The translations under genes were made by a program, and so were the position numbers. A stretch of 64,000 nucleotides of DNA from Streptomyces sp. NBC_01351 (GTDB lineage: Bacteria; Actinomycetota; Actinomycetes; Streptomycetales; Streptomycetaceae): contig NZ_CP108356.1 in assembly GCF_036237315.1 (NCBI RefSeq), forward strand, positions 5,647,501 to 5,711,500, written 5' to 3'. The notes below the pieces were generated by a model. That model was not told the origin of the DNA. It ran no database searches and saw only the letters and a list, made by a program, of their open reading frames with translations. Numbering within the stretch: the first letter of the stretch is position 1; each line of letters begins with the position of its first letter. Below, piece after piece: positions 28,994-38,974 of this stretch.

Positions 28994-29733
28994 CCGCCCC
29001 CGTGTTCGTGGTCGAAGAGGTCCCCGCGGGGCCGGAGTTCGTCCTGGACGGCCCGGAGGGCCGGCACGCGGTCTCCGTGAAGCGGCTGAACCCGGGCGAG
29101 GCGGTGGTCCTCGCGGACGGCCGCGGGCGCTGGGCCGAAGCCGTGGTGAAGGCGGCGGAGGGCAAGGACCGGCTCGTCGTCTCGGTGTCCGGGGTCTTCG
29201 AGGAGGCCGAACCGGCCGTCCGGATCACCGTCGTCCAGGCCCTGCCCAAGGGCGACCGGGGCGAGGTGGCGGTGGAGACCATGACCGAGACCGGCGTGGA
29301 CGCGATCGTGCCGTGGCAGGCCTCGCGGTGCATCACCCAGTGGCGCGGCGACCGGGGTGCCAAGTCCCTGGCCAAGTGGCGGGCCACGGCGCGGGAGGCG
29401 GGCAAGCAGTCCCGCCGCGTCCGCTTCCCGGAGGTGGCCGAGGCCATGTCGACCAAGCAGGTGGCGGCGCTGCTGGCCGGCGCCGACCTGGCGATGGTCC
29501 TGCACGAGGACCGGGACACCCCCTCCGGGGCGCTGGCCGCGGCGGAGCTCCCGGCGGCCGGCTCCGTCGTGCTGGTGGTCGGCCCGGAGGGCGGGGTCTC
29601 TCCGGAGGAGCTGGCCGCCTTCGCCGAGGCGGGGGCGCACCCGTACCGGCTGGGCCGCTCGGTCCTGCGGACCTCCACGGCGGGCACGGCGGCGACGGCG
29701 GTGCTGTTGGCGCGTACGGGGCGGTGGTCCTGA
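28990..29733 (+). CDS. rsmE: 16S rRNA (uracil1498-N3)-methyltransferase
   Basis: RsmE (247 residues) methylates U1498 of 16S rRNA in the 30S subunit. The N-terminal PUA-like domain reads FVLDGPEGRHAVSVKRLNPGE. The SPOUT catalytic domain has ALPKGDRGEVAVETMTETGVDAIVPW, KWRATAREAGKQSRR and the SAM-knot segments VVLVVGPEGGVSPEEL and YRLGRSVLRTSTAGTAATAVL. All conserved stretches are intact. ATG 28990 overlaps the preceding stop. It often travels with dnaJ in bacteria, as here. Confidence 0.95.
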   Translation: MTAPVFVVEEVPAGPEFVLDGPEGRHAVSVKRLNPGEAVVLADGRGRWAEAVVKAAEGKDRLVVSVSGVFEEAEPAVRITVVQALPKGDRGEVAVETMTETGVDAIVPWQASRCITQWRGDRGAKSLAKWRATAREAGKQSRRVRFPEVAEAMSTKQVAALLAGADLAMVLHEDRDTPSGALAAAELPAAGSVVLVVGPEGGVSPEELAAFAEAGAHPYRLGRSVLRTSTAGTAATAVLLARTGRWS

Positions 29734-29743
29734 GGGGGGTGCC

Positions 29744-29827
29744 GGTTCTGGCGGGGCCGCAGGCTCTGGCGGGGCCCCTGGTTCTCGCGGGGCCCCGGGT
29801 TCTGGCGGGCCGCCGGTTCTGACGGGG
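29744..29827 (+). repeat. Five-copy 17-18 bp tandem repeat
   Basis: Units beginning GGTTCTGGCGGGG start at 29744, 29762, 29780, 29798 and 29815, each with one or two changes. The array fills the gap between rsmE and the HIT gene and ends just before it. Confidence 0.7.
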
Positions 29828-29883
29828 TGCGGGTGGCGGCCGATACGATGCCCGGACTGATCAACGTCACGGGAGGCTCAGCA

Positions 29884-30243
29884 ATGGCCGGGGAACCGCA
29901 GGCCGACTGCCTGTTCTGCAAGATCGTCACGGGGGCCATCCCGGCGACGGTGGTCCGGGAGACCGAGACGACCGTCGCCTTCCGGGACATCAACCCGCAG
30001 GCGCCCACGCACGTGCTCGTCATCCCGAAGGTGCACTACCCCGACGCGGCCGCCCTCGCGGCGGCCGAGCCGGCCATCGCCGCCGACCTGCTGCGCGAGG
30101 CGGGGCAGATCGCCGCAGACGAGAAGGTCGACGGTCACGGCTACCGGATCGTCTTCAACACCGGCGCGGGCGCGGGCCAGACCGTCTTCCACGCCCACGC
30201 GCACGTCCTCGGGGGCCGCGGCCTCCAGTGGCCGCCCGGATAG
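29884..30243 (+). CDS. HIT family nucleotide-binding hydrolase
   Basis: A 119-residue histidine-triad protein. The zinc-like [16 protein letters not shown] start, [15 protein letters not shown] and the catalytic HAHAHVLGG (HxHxH) are all present. Such proteins cleave phosphoramidates such as AMP-lysine, Hint-like. I chose ATG 29884 because GGGAGG is seven bases upstream; the longer frame from 29827 runs through the tandem repeat. The next gene, RNase Z, starts 17 bases later, so the two are probably cotranscribed. Confidence 0.93.
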   Translation: MAGEPQADCLFCKIVTGAIPATVVRETETTVAFRDINPQAPTHVLVIPKVHYPDAAALAAAEPAIAADLLREAGQIAADEKVDGHGYRIVFNTGAGAGQTVFHAHAHVLGGRGLQWPPG

Positions 30244-30260
30244 CCCGGTCCGGAACAGAC

Positions 30261-31166
30261 ATGTCCGTACGAGAGTTCGTGGTGCTGGGCACCGCCAGCC
30301 AGGTGCCCACCCGGCACCGCAACCACAACGGCTACCTCCTGCGCTGGGACGGCGAGGGCATCCTCTTCGACCCGGGCGAGGGCACCCAGCGGCAGATGCT
30401 GCGCGCCGGGGTCGCCGCGCACGACATCAACCGGATCTGCGTCACCCACTTCCACGGTGACCACAGCCTCGGGCTCGCCGGGGTGATCCAGCGGATCAAC
30501 CTCGACCGGGTGCCGCACCCGGTCTCGGCGCACTACCCGGCGTCCGGGCAGAAGTTCTTCGACCGGCTGCGGTACGCGACGGCCTACCGGGAGACCGTGG
30601 CGCTCCGGGAGGAACCGGTGGCCGAGGACGGGCCGGTGGCGCGGGGGGCCTCGTACGTCCTGGAGGCGCGGAAGCTCTCGCACCCCGTGGAGTCCTTCGG
30701 CTACCGGCTCACCGAACCGGACGGGCGGCGTATGGTCCCGGAGCTGCTCGCGCGGCACGGGATCAAGGGTCCGGACGTGGGCCTGATCCAGCGCGAGGGG
30801 CGGCTCGGGGAGGTGTCGCTGGACGAGGTCAGCGAGCCCCGGGCGGGGCAGCGGTTCGCCTTCGTGATGGACACCCGGCTGTGCGAGGGGGTGGAGGCGC
30901 TCGCGGAGGGCTGCGACATGCTGGTGATCGAGTCGACCTTCCTCGAAGCGGAGGCTGCGCTGGCCGCCGAGCACGGGCACCTCACGGCCGGTCAGGCGGC
31001 GCGGGTCGCCATGGCGGCGGGCGTCCGGCACCTGGTGCTGACGCACTTCTCGCAGCGGTACACGGACGCGTCGGCGTTCGAGCAGGAGGCCCGGGAGGCG
31101 GGTTTCGAGGGCGAGCTGACGGTGGCGGCGGACCTGGTGCGGGTGCCGCTCCCCAAGCGGGGCTAG
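30261..31166 (+). CDS. rnz: Ribonuclease Z
   Basis: An MBL-fold endonuclease (301 residues) that trims tRNA 3' ends. The N-terminal [20 protein letters not shown] and [13 protein letters not shown] are RNase Z hallmarks. The zinc motif [11 protein letters not shown] has H63, H65, D67 and H68. FAFVMDTR carries the bridging Asp, LVIESTF the CPSF-like Glu, and [11 protein letters not shown] the last His. This pattern fits the tRNase Z group, and neither tRNA-Ala gene in this window encodes CCA, so 3' processing is needed. The start is ATG 30261. It follows the HIT gene closely. Confidence 0.92.
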   Translation: MSVREFVVLGTASQVPTRHRNHNGYLLRWDGEGILFDPGEGTQRQMLRAGVAAHDINRICVTHFHGDHSLGLAGVIQRINLDRVPHPVSAHYPASGQKFFDRLRYATAYRETVALREEPVAEDGPVARGASYVLEARKLSHPVESFGYRLTEPDGRRMVPELLARHGIKGPDVGLIQREGRLGEVSLDEVSEPRAGQRFAFVMDTRLCEGVEALAEGCDMLVIESTFLEAEAALAAEHGHLTAGQAARVAMAAGVRHLVLTHFSQRYTDASAFEQEAREAGFEGELTVAADLVRVPLPKRG

Positions 31167-31238
31167 GCGGGTCCCCTGCGGGGGGCTCGGCTGTCCCCGG
31201 CCCTGGCGGGGGCTGCGGGTGGGGGCCGGTGCGCAAAT

Positions 31239-31260
31239 CCAGCCCCTCCGGCGTTTGAGG
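31239..31260. repeat. Single copy of the CCGGCGTTTGAGG intergenic repeat
   Basis: A 22-base half-unit, CCAGCCCCTCCGGCGTTTGA then GG, matches in inverse orientation the core of the repeats at 21811-21924 and 40542-40587. It lies in the gap before the PfkB gene. Confidence 0.65.
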
Positions 31261-31395
31261 CGGGTGGGGCCCGTGTTGCGGAAGAGGACGTTCCGGTGGT
31301 GATCTGCGCCACACTTGGTTTTGGTCCTGGCTCAGGAGGGCGGGACTGGCAGCTTTCCGCTGCAGAAACGACCCTTCCAGAACGGGGAGCACGCC

Positions 31396-32493
31396 GTGAC
31401 CAGTCGGGACAGCTTCGAGGACCCCTCAGCCGCAGTGGACCCGCTCGGTCCGGTGCGGGACCCCGACGAGCCCGGCTGCGACGTCTTCCTCACCGGAACG
31501 GTGTTCCTCGACATCATCTTCACGGGCCTCGACTCCGCACCCGTGCGCGGTACGGAGTCCTGGGCCCGCGGCATGGGATCCAGCCCCGGCGGCGTCGCCA
31601 ACATGGCCACCGCCCTGGCCAGGCTCGGCCTGCGCACCTCGCTGGCCGCGGCCTTCGGCGACGACCACTACGGCGAGTACTGCTGGGACGCGCTCGAGCA
31701 GGGTGAGGGCATCGACCTCTCGATGTCGCGGACCATCCCCGGCTGGCACAGCCCCGTCACGGTCTCGATGGCGTACGAGGGCGAGCGCACGATGGTCTCC
31801 CACGGCCACGAGGCACCGCCCCCGGCGGGCCCCGGGCCGTTCCCGCAGTGCCCGCCGCGGGCCCGGGCGGCCGTGGCCTCGCTGGGCCCGGGCCGGGGCG
31901 AGGAGTGGATCGGGGAGGCCGCCCGGCGCGGCTCGCGGGTCTTCGCGGACGTGGGCTGGGACGAGAGCGGGCGGTGGGACCTGGGGGCCCTGGCCGACCT
32001 GGAGCACTGCGAGGCCTTCCTGCCGAACGCGGGCGAGGCGATGCGGTACACCCGGACCGACTGTCCGCGGGCGGCGGCCCGGGCGCTGGCCGAGAAGGTG
32101 CCGATCGCGGTGGTGACGATGGGCGCGGAGGGTTCGTACGCGGTGGACGGGCGCACCGGGGAGACGGCGCAGGTCCGGGGGATCACGGTGGACGAGCTGG
32201 ATCCGACGGGCGCGGGCGACGTGTACGTGGCGGGATTCGTCACCGGCACCCTGGCCGGCTGGCCGCTGGCGGACCGCCTCGCCTTCGCCGGGCTGACGGC
32301 AGCGCTGTCGGTCCAGGAGTTCGGCGGCTCCCTGTCGGCCCCCGGCTGGCCGGAGGTCGCCCACTGGTGGCGGACCGCCCCGGAGGAGCTGCGCGGCCGG
32401 TACGGCTTCCTGGACGACCTGGTCCCCCGCGGGTCGACCCCGGCCGCGCGCCGCAGGGCGGTGCCGACGATCGGTTTCCGGCACTCCGCGTAG
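31396..32493 (+). CDS. PfkB family carbohydrate kinase
   Basis: A 365-residue ribokinase-like sugar or nucleoside kinase. SSPGGVANMATALARLGL is the first PfkB signature and ELDPTGAGDVYVAGFVTG the second, with the catalytic Asp near residue 275. The GTG at 31396 follows GGGGAG. The specific substrate is unknown. Ribokinase-like and adenosine-kinase-like members cannot be told apart here. It has its own gap upstream and no coupled partner. Confidence 0.88.
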   Translation: MTSRDSFEDPSAAVDPLGPVRDPDEPGCDVFLTGTVFLDIIFTGLDSAPVRGTESWARGMGSSPGGVANMATALARLGLRTSLAAAFGDDHYGEYCWDALEQGEGIDLSMSRTIPGWHSPVTVSMAYEGERTMVSHGHEAPPPAGPGPFPQCPPRARAAVASLGPGRGEEWIGEAARRGSRVFADVGWDESGRWDLGALADLEHCEAFLPNAGEAMRYTRTDCPRAAARALAEKVPIAVVTMGAEGSYAVDGRTGETAQVRGITVDELDPTGAGDVYVAGFVTGTLAGWPLADRLAFAGLTAALSVQEFGGSLSAPGWPEVAHWWRTAPEELRGRYGFLDDLVPRGSTPAARRRAVPTIGFRHSA

Positions 32494-32619
32494 CGCCCGT
32501 TTCACGGCGGAGAAAACCTCTCGGGGATGCCGCCGGGGCGTCGTAGGCTTGGTATTCCGGAGGTCGTCGAACGGCGCGGCCCCTCAGCGGGAGGTATGTG
32601 CAGGCCACAGTGCCGGCCC

Positions 32620-33660
<1,041 letters not shown>

Positions 33661-33673
33661 AACCCAGCGCACC

Positions 33674-34171
33674 ATGTCGATCGACGTCAACAACGAGTCC
33701 GGAACCGAGGTCGACGAGCAGGCGATCCTCGACATCGCCCGCTACGCGCTCACCCGGATGCGGATCCACCCGCTGTCCGAGCTCTCCGTCATCGTCATCG
33801 ACGAGGACGCAATGGAGCAGCTCCACATCCAGTGGATGGACCTGCCCGGACCCACCGACGTCATGTCCTTCCCGATGGACGAGCTCCGTCCGCCGACGAA
33901 GGACGACGAGGAGCCCCCGCAGGGTCTCCTCGGCGACATCGTGCTCTGCCCCGAGGTCGCCAAGAAGCAGGGCGAGGAAGCACCCACGCAGCACTCCATG
34001 GACGAGGAGCTCCAGCTCCTGACCGTCCACGGGGTGCTGCACCTGCTCGGGTACGACCACGAGGAGCCGGACGAGAAGGCCGAGATGTTCGGCCTCCAGG
34101 CGGCGATCGTCGACGGCTGGCGCTCCGAGCGCGGCATCACCGGTCCGTCACCGGCCCCGACCGTCTCGTGA
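33674..34171 (+). CDS. ybeY: Endoribonuclease YbeY (rRNA maturation factor)
   Basis: YbeY (165 residues) is a metal-dependent RNase for 16S rRNA 3' maturation and ribosome quality control. The metal motif [11 protein letters not shown] has its three His residues at 119, 123 and 129. [16 protein letters not shown] and [10 protein letters not shown] are family signatures. The start is ATG 33674. Its stop overlaps the GTG of the next gene (GTGA), so translation is coupled. It belongs to the phoH-ybeY-CBS protein operon. Confidence 0.95.
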   Translation: MSIDVNNESGTEVDEQAILDIARYALTRMRIHPLSELSVIVIDEDAMEQLHIQWMDLPGPTDVMSFPMDELRPPTKDDEEPPQGLLGDIVLCPEVAKKQGEEAPTQHSMDEELQLLTVHGVLHLLGYDHEEPDEKAEMFGLQAAIVDGWRSERGITGPSPAPTVS

Positions 34172-35472
34172 ACGCCCCCCAGCTGATCACCGGAGCGGTG
34201 CTGCTGGTCGTGGTTGCCTGGTTCGCGGCGTGCGCGGAGTCCGGCATCGCCCGCATTTCGAGCTTCCGCGCCGAGCAGGCCGTACGGGAGGGCCGGCGCG
34301 GAAGCGAGAAGCTCGCCCAGGTCGCCGGGGACCCCACCCGCTACCTCAACGTGGCGCTGCTGGTCCGCGTCACCTGCGAGATGGCGGCCGGGGTGCTGGT
34401 CACCTACGTCTGCCTCGACGAGTTCGGCGAGAACTGGACCGCGCTGCTCGTGGCCATCGCCGTCATGGTGCTGGTCTCCTTCGTCGCCGTGGGCGTCTCC
34501 CCGCGCACGATCGGCCGCCAGCACCCGCTGAACACGGCGACGGCGGCCGCGTACGTCCTCGTCCCGCTCGCCCGCGTCATGGGGCCGATCCCGCAGCTGC
34601 TGATCCTCATCGGCAACGCGCTCACGCCCGGGAAGGGCTTCCGCAAGGGGCCGTTCGCCTCCGAGGCCGAGCTGCGCGCCATGGTGGACCTCGCGGAGAA
34701 GGAATCGCTGATCGAGGACGACGAGCGCCGGATGGTTCACCAGATCTTCGAGCTCGGCGACACGCTGGTGCGCGAGGTGATGGTGCCGCGCACCGACCTG
34801 ATCTGCATCGAGCGGTACAAGACGATCCGCCAGGCGACCACGCTCGCGCTGCGTTCCGGCTTCTCGCGCATCCCGGTGACCGGCGAGAACGAGGACGACA
34901 TCGTCGGGATCGTCTACCTGAAGGACCTGGTCCGCAAGACCCACATCAGCCGGGAGTCCGAGTCCGACCTGGTCTCGACGGCGATGCGGCCCGCCGTCTT
35001 CGTGCCCGACACGAAGAACGCGGGTGATCTGCTGCGCGAGATGCAGCAGGTGCGCAACCACGTGGCGGTGGTGATCGACGAGTACGGCGGCACGGCCGGC
35101 ATCGTCACCATCGAGGACATCCTGGAAGAGATCGTCGGCGAGATCACCGACGAGTACGACCGGGAGCTGCCGCCGGTCGAGGAACTGGGCGAGGACCGCT
35201 ACCGGGTCACGGCCCGGCTCGACATCACCGATCTGGGCGAACTGTTCAAGGTCGAGGCCTTCGACGACGAGGACGTGGAGACGGTCGGCGGACTGCTGGC
35301 CAAGGCGCTCGGCCGGGTGCCGATCGCGGGGGCCTCGGCGGTACTGGAACTGCCCGACGGACGACCGCTGCGACTGACGGCCGAATCCCCGGCGGGGCGC
35401 CGGAACAAGATCGTGACGGTGCTCGTGGAGCCCGTGGTCCCCGCCGCGGGCGAGGGCGAGGAGGGCGAATGA
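34168..35472 (+). CDS. HlyC/CorC-type CBS-domain membrane protein
   Basis: A 434-residue membrane protein. The N-terminal CNNM-type transporter domain (DUF21) has three to four helices ([38 protein letters not shown]). Two CBS domains follow ([16 protein letters not shown] ... [23 protein letters not shown] and [29 protein letters not shown]). The C-terminal CorC/HlyC transporter-associated domain is [19 protein letters not shown] role in Mg or Co efflux or sensing is inferred from the family. Both ends overlap neighbours (GTGA at the start, ATGA at the end). Confidence 0.9.
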   Translation: MNAPQLITGAVLLVVVAWFAACAESGIARISSFRAEQAVREGRRGSEKLAQVAGDPTRYLNVALLVRVTCEMAAGVLVTYVCLDEFGENWTALLVAIAVMVLVSFVAVGVSPRTIGRQHPLNTATAAAYVLVPLARVMGPIPQLLILIGNALTPGKGFRKGPFASEAELRAMVDLAEKESLIEDDERRMVHQIFELGDTLVREVMVPRTDLICIERYKTIRQATTLALRSGFSRIPVTGENEDDIVGIVYLKDLVRKTHISRESESDLVSTAMRPAVFVPDTKNAGDLLREMQQVRNHVAVVIDEYGGTAGIVTIEDILEEIVGEITDEYDRELPPVEELGEDRYRVTARLDITDLGELFKVEAFDDEDVETVGGLLAKALGRVPIAGASAVLELPDGRPLRLTAESPAGRRNKIVTVLVEPVVPAAGEGEEGE

Positions 35473-35831
35473 CCCCGGAGCAGCTGCGCGCGTTCTGCCT
35501 GGGCTTCAACGCGGCGGTGGAGGAGTTCCCCTTCACGCCGGAGACCTCGGTGTTCAAGGTGCTGGGGAAGATGTTCGCGCTGTCGGCGCTGGACGCCGAG
35601 CCGCTGAAGGTCAACCTCAAGTGCGAGCCGGAGTCGGCGGTGCGGCTGCGGGCGGAGCACGAGGCGATCGTGCCGGGATGGCACATGAACAAGCGGCACT
35701 GGAACACGGTCACCGTGGGCGGGCCCGGCGGGCTGCCGGACGAGATGGTCCGGGAGCTGGTGGAGGACTCGTACGACCTGGTGGTCGCGGGCCTGCCGAG
35801 GGCGGAGCGGCTGCGGCTCGACCGGCCCTGA
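35469..35831 (+). CDS. MmcQ/YjbR family protein
   Basis: A 120-residue protein of the YjbR (CyaY-like fold) family, function unknown but often DNA-binding-like. It shows EQLRAFCLGFNAAVEEFPFTPETSVFKVLGKMFAL, then LNLKCEPESAVRLRAEH-like sequence and PGWHMNKRHWNTVTVGG. The length is standard. The ATGA overlap with the CBS protein couples it to the phoH operon. Codon use is like its neighbours. Confidence 0.88.
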   Translation: MTPEQLRAFCLGFNAAVEEFPFTPETSVFKVLGKMFALSALDAEPLKVNLKCEPESAVRLRAEHEAIVPGWHMNKRHWNTVTVGGPGGLPDEMVRELVEDSYDLVVAGLPRAERLRLDRP

Positions 35832-35957
35832 TCTCACGGAGCGGAATCGGGGAAGGTCGAAGGTCGCAAGGGCTCGGGACCTTTGGAGCGCAGGGTTTTC
35901 TTATGTTCCGCTTAGGTTTGTGGTGTCCCCGGGGGGAAACGGGGCGTGGAGGGGAGG

Positions 35958-35996
35958 GCGCCCCGGCCGGGCCGTTGCACGGCCCGGCCGGGGCGC
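35958..35996. other. Perfect 18-bp hairpin before the cytidine deaminase-like gene
   Basis: Two 18-base arms (35958-35975 and 35979-35996) pair perfectly around the 3-base loop TGC. It is 17 bases upstream of the ATG at 36014, with no T-run after it. It could be a terminator for the phoH operon or a translational control structure. Confidence 0.7.
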
Positions 35997-36013
35997 TCCA
36001 TATGCTTTCGCCC

Positions 36014-36370
36014 ATGACCGAGAGCACCGGGATCGACCCCGAGGACAGCAAGATCATCACGCTCGCGCGCAGCGCCCGGGCCCGCAACGGCGTGCCCGAG
36101 GGGGCGGCGGTGCGGGACGAGACCGGCCGCACCTATGTCGCCGGCACGGTGGAGCTCGACTCCCTCAAGCTGAGCGCGCTGCAGACCGCCGTCGCGATGG
36201 CCGTGGCGAGCGGGGCTCAGTCCCTGGAGGCTGCGGCCGTCGTCAGCGCCGCCGAGGCCCCGGCCGAAGCCGACCGCGCGGCCGTACGCGACCTGGGCGG
36301 CCCGGACACCCCGGTGCTGCTGGCCGCCCCGGACGGCACCCTGAAGTCCACGACGCCCGCCGGAGCGTAG
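36014..36370 (+). CDS. Cytidine deaminase-like protein lacking the zinc ligands
   Basis: A 118-residue protein in the place where a cytidine deaminase gene commonly precedes era. The fold region VRDETGRTYVAGTVELDSLKLSALQTAVAMAVASGAQSLEAAAVV resembles cytidine deaminase, but the CAE zinc motif reads ALQ-like and the PCxxC motif is absent. Catalysis is therefore unlikely. I chose ATG 36014 (MTESTGIDPEDSK); ATG 36002 is in frame too. A perfect hairpin precedes it. The gene is convergent with an MFS transporter. It may bind a nucleotide or a partner, but the role is unknown. Confidence 0.72.
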   Translation: MTESTGIDPEDSKIITLARSARARNGVPEGAAVRDETGRTYVAGTVELDSLKLSALQTAVAMAVASGAQSLEAAAVVSAAEAPAEADRAAVRDLGGPDTPVLLAAPDGTLKSTTPAGA

Positions 36371-36397
36371 GCCCCAAGGCGGCCCGGCGGCGGCTCC

Positions 36398-37708
36398 TCA
36401 GCGAGCCGTCGCCGTGAGGGCCGGTCCGGGCGAACGGCCCCGGATCGCCATCGACATCAGCGCCGCCATCGCGCACAGCGCGCCCGAGGCGTACCAGACG
36501 ACGTCGTACGAGCCGAACACGTCCCGGGCCAGGCCCCCGAGGAAAGCCACCACCGCCGCGCCGATCTGGTGGGAGGCCAGGACCCAGCCGAAGACGATCG
36601 CGCCGTCGTCCCCGTACTGCTCGCGGCACAGGGCGATCGTCGGCGGGACGGTCGCGACCCAGTCCAGGCCGTAGAAGACGATGAAGAAGATCAGCGGCGG
36701 CCGGACCGACGGCGCCAGCAGCAGGGGCAACAGCAGCAGGGACACCCCGCGCAGCGCGTAGTAGACGGCCAGCAGGCGCCGGGCGTCGAAGCGGTCCGTG
36801 AACCAGCCGGACGCCACCGTGCCCACCACGTCGAACACGCCGATCACCGCCAGCAGTCCCGCCGCGGCCGTCACCGGCATGCCGTGGTCGTGGGCGGCCG
36901 GTACGAAGTGGGTCCGCACGAGTCCGTTGGTCGAGGCCCCGCAGATTGCGAAGGTGCCGGCGAGCAGCCAGAACGGCCCCGTGCGGGCGGACTTGAACAG
37001 CACCGTCACCGCCCGCCGGGCCGCGCCCGCGACCGGGGCCGGCTTGGCGGCGTACTCGCCCCCGTACGGTGCGAGCCCCACATCGGCCGGGTGGTCGCGC
37101 AGCAGCAGCCACACGAACGGGACGACGGTCAGCGCCGAGAGGGAGACCGTCACCGTCGCCGGGCGCCAGCCGTGCTGGTCCACCAGCCACGCCAGCAGCG
37201 GCAGGAAGACCAGCTGGCCGGAGGCCCCGGCCGCCGTCAGGATGCCCGTGACCAGGCCGCGCCGGGCCGTGAACCAGCGGTTGGTCACCGTCGCCGCGAA
37301 GGCCAGGGCCATCGAGCCGCTGCCGAGGCCCACCAGCACGCCCCAGAACAGCACCAGCTGCCAGGCGGCCGTCATCCACACCGTGGCCAGCGAACCGCCG
37401 GAGATGACGAGGAGGGCGAGCGCCACGACCCGGCGGATGCCGAAGCGGTCCATCAGCGCGGCGGCGAACGGCGCGGTGATCCCGTACAGCGCGAGGTTCA
37501 CCGACACGGCGAGGCCGATGGTGCCCCGCGACCAGTCGAACTCCGCGTGCAGAGGCTCGATGAGCAGTCCGGGAAGCGAGGCGAAACCGGCGGAGCCGAT
37601 GATCGTCACGAACGCGACGGCCGCGACGAACCAGGCGCGGTGGATGCGTCCGGGCCTGCGGGGGACCGGTGGGGTGGTGGCCGTGGAGGCGGGGGCTGTC
37701 TGCGTCAC
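36398..37708 (-). CDS. MFS transporter, monocarboxylate-type
   Basis: A 436-residue transporter with 12 predicted helices. Helix 1 reads AWFVAAVAFVTIIGSAGFASLPGLLIEPL. The loop motif DRFGIRRVVALALLV and GSGSMALAFAATVTNRWFTARRGLVTGI resemble the monocarboxylate and oxalate-formate antiporter branch. The substrate is unknown. The start codon lies 71 bases from the divergent GlxA-type regulator, which probably controls it. The stop converges on the deaminase-like gene. Confidence 0.87.
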   Translation of the reverse strand: MTQTAPASTATTPPVPRRPGRIHRAWFVAAVAFVTIIGSAGFASLPGLLIEPLHAEFDWSRGTIGLAVSVNLALYGITAPFAAALMDRFGIRRVVALALLVISGGSLATVWMTAAWQLVLFWGVLVGLGSGSMALAFAATVTNRWFTARRGLVTGILTAAGASGQLVFLPLLAWLVDQHGWRPATVTVSLSALTVVPFVWLLLRDHPADVGLAPYGGEYAAKPAPVAGAARRAVTVLFKSARTGPFWLLAGTFAICGASTNGLVRTHFVPAAHDHGMPVTAAAGLLAVIGVFDVVGTVASGWFTDRFDARRLLAVYYALRGVSLLLLPLLLAPSVRPPLIFFIVFYGLDWVATVPPTIALCREQYGDDGAIVFGWVLASHQIGAAVVAFLGGLARDVFGSYDVVWYASGALCAMAALMSMAIRGRSPGPALTATAR

Positions 37709-37779
37709 TCGGACAGCTTCCGCGCCGGGGACCCCCCTACGACAGTGGCCTGACCGTCATGCTTCGCTACGATCGGGCC

Positions 37780-38823
37780 ATGGAGTCGAAGCCCAAGCCG
37801 AACTCGGAGTCGAACTCGCAGCCGTACCCGCACCGCGTCGTCGTCCTCGCGCTCGCCGGGCTGCTCCCCTTCGAGCTCGGCATCCCGCACCGGATCTTCG
37901 GCCGGGCGAAGGACCCCGCAGGGCGGCCGCTGTACGAGATCCTCACCTGCGGACTCGCCCCCGGGCCGGTGCGCACCGACGCCGACTTCGCGATCCACGT
38001 CGAGCACGGCCCCGAGCTGCTGGCAACCGCCGACACGGTGGTGGTGCCGGCCTCGTACGAGCTGGGCCCGGTGCACGAGCACGGCACACTGACCGACGAG
38101 CTCGCCGCGGCCCTCGCGCACATCCGGCCGGGCACCCGGCTCGTCTCCATCTGCACCGGCGGCTACGTGCTGGCCGCCGCCGGCTACCTGAACGGCCGCC
38201 CGGCCACCACCCACTGGGCCTCCGCAGAGCACTTCCAGCGGCTCTTCCCGGCCGTACGGGTGGACGCCGGGGTGCTCTACACCGACGACGGGGACGTGCT
38301 GACCTCCGCGGGAGTCGCCGCCGGAGTGGACCTGTGCCTGTACATCGTGCGCCGCGACCACGGCGCGGCCGTCGCCAACGAGGTGGCCCGGCGGACCGTC
38401 GTACCGCCGCACCGGGACGGCGGGCAGGCCCAGTTCATCGAACGCCCCGTGCCCGGGCCGCAGCTCGCCACGACCACGGCGGCCCGCGCGTGGGTGCTGG
38501 ACCGGCTGCACGAACCGCTGCGGCTGACCGACCTGGCCCGGCAGGAGTCCATGTCCGTACGGACCTTCACGCGCCGGTTCCGGGAGGAGTCGGGCGTCAG
38601 CCCCGGCCAGTGGATCCTCGGCCGGCGAGTGGAGCGGGCGCGGTCGCTGCTGGAGCAGACCGAGCTCTCGATGGAGCAGGTCGCGCGGGAGAGCGGCTTC
38701 GGGACGGCGCAGTCGCTGCGCAAGCACGTCCAGGCGGTGCTGGGGGTGAGCCCGACGGCCTACCGGCGCACCTTCCGGGCGGCGGGCGGGACTCCGACTC
38801 CGCCGTCCGACTCCGTCATCTGA
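37780..38823 (+). CDS. GlxA-type AraC family regulator (DJ-1/PfpI domain plus HTH)
   Basis: A 347-residue regulator. Residues about 15-185 form a DJ-1/PfpI-like domain with the nucleophile-elbow sequence VSICTGGYVLAAAGYLNGRPATTHW. The C-terminal AraC domain has two helix-turn-helix motifs (LRLTDLARQESMSVRTFTRRFREESGVSPGQWIL and MEQVARESGFGTAQSLRKHVQAVLGVSPTAYRR). TACGAT at 37768-37773 ends six bases before ATG 37780, so a leaderless start there is favoured over ATG 37759. It is divergent from the MFS gene and is its likely regulator. Confidence 0.88.
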   Translation: MESKPKPNSESNSQPYPHRVVVLALAGLLPFELGIPHRIFGRAKDPAGRPLYEILTCGLAPGPVRTDADFAIHVEHGPELLATADTVVVPASYELGPVHEHGTLTDELAAALAHIRPGTRLVSICTGGYVLAAAGYLNGRPATTHWASAEHFQRLFPAVRVDAGVLYTDDGDVLTSAGVAAGVDLCLYIVRRDHGAAVANEVARRTVVPPHRDGGQAQFIERPVPGPQLATTTAARAWVLDRLHEPLRLTDLARQESMSVRTFTRRFREESGVSPGQWILGRRVERARSLLEQTELSMEQVARESGFGTAQSLRKHVQAVLGVSPTAYRRTFRAAGGTPTPPSDSVI

Positions 38824-38833
38824 TCCGTCGCCC

Positions 38834-38872
38834 GACCCCGCCGTGTGACCCCGCCGTGTGACCTCGCCATCT
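38834..38872 (+). repeat. Three-copy 13-bp tandem repeat
   Basis: GACCCCGCCGTGT occurs twice exactly (38834-38846, 38847-38859), followed by GACCTCGCCATCT. It sits directly after the GlxA-type gene. Confidence 0.6.
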
Positions 38873-38873
38873 C

Positions 38874-38888
38874 CTGATGGGCCATCAG
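38874..38888. promoter_or_regulatory. CTGATGG-G-CCATCAG palindrome upstream of the WxL gene
   Basis: A 7-bp perfect palindrome, with a partial third copy (TTGATGGGG) directly downstream, about 90 bases before the WxL start. It could be an operator for the cell-surface gene pair; nothing in the sequence names the regulator. Confidence 0.4.
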
Positions 38889-38974
38889 TTGATGGGGGGT
38901 CCGTGCATTGACTTCTTCCGCCGCCCGCTCGTGAATGGCCCCCTGTCGGCGGCACGGAACCCAGGGGGCGGGAA

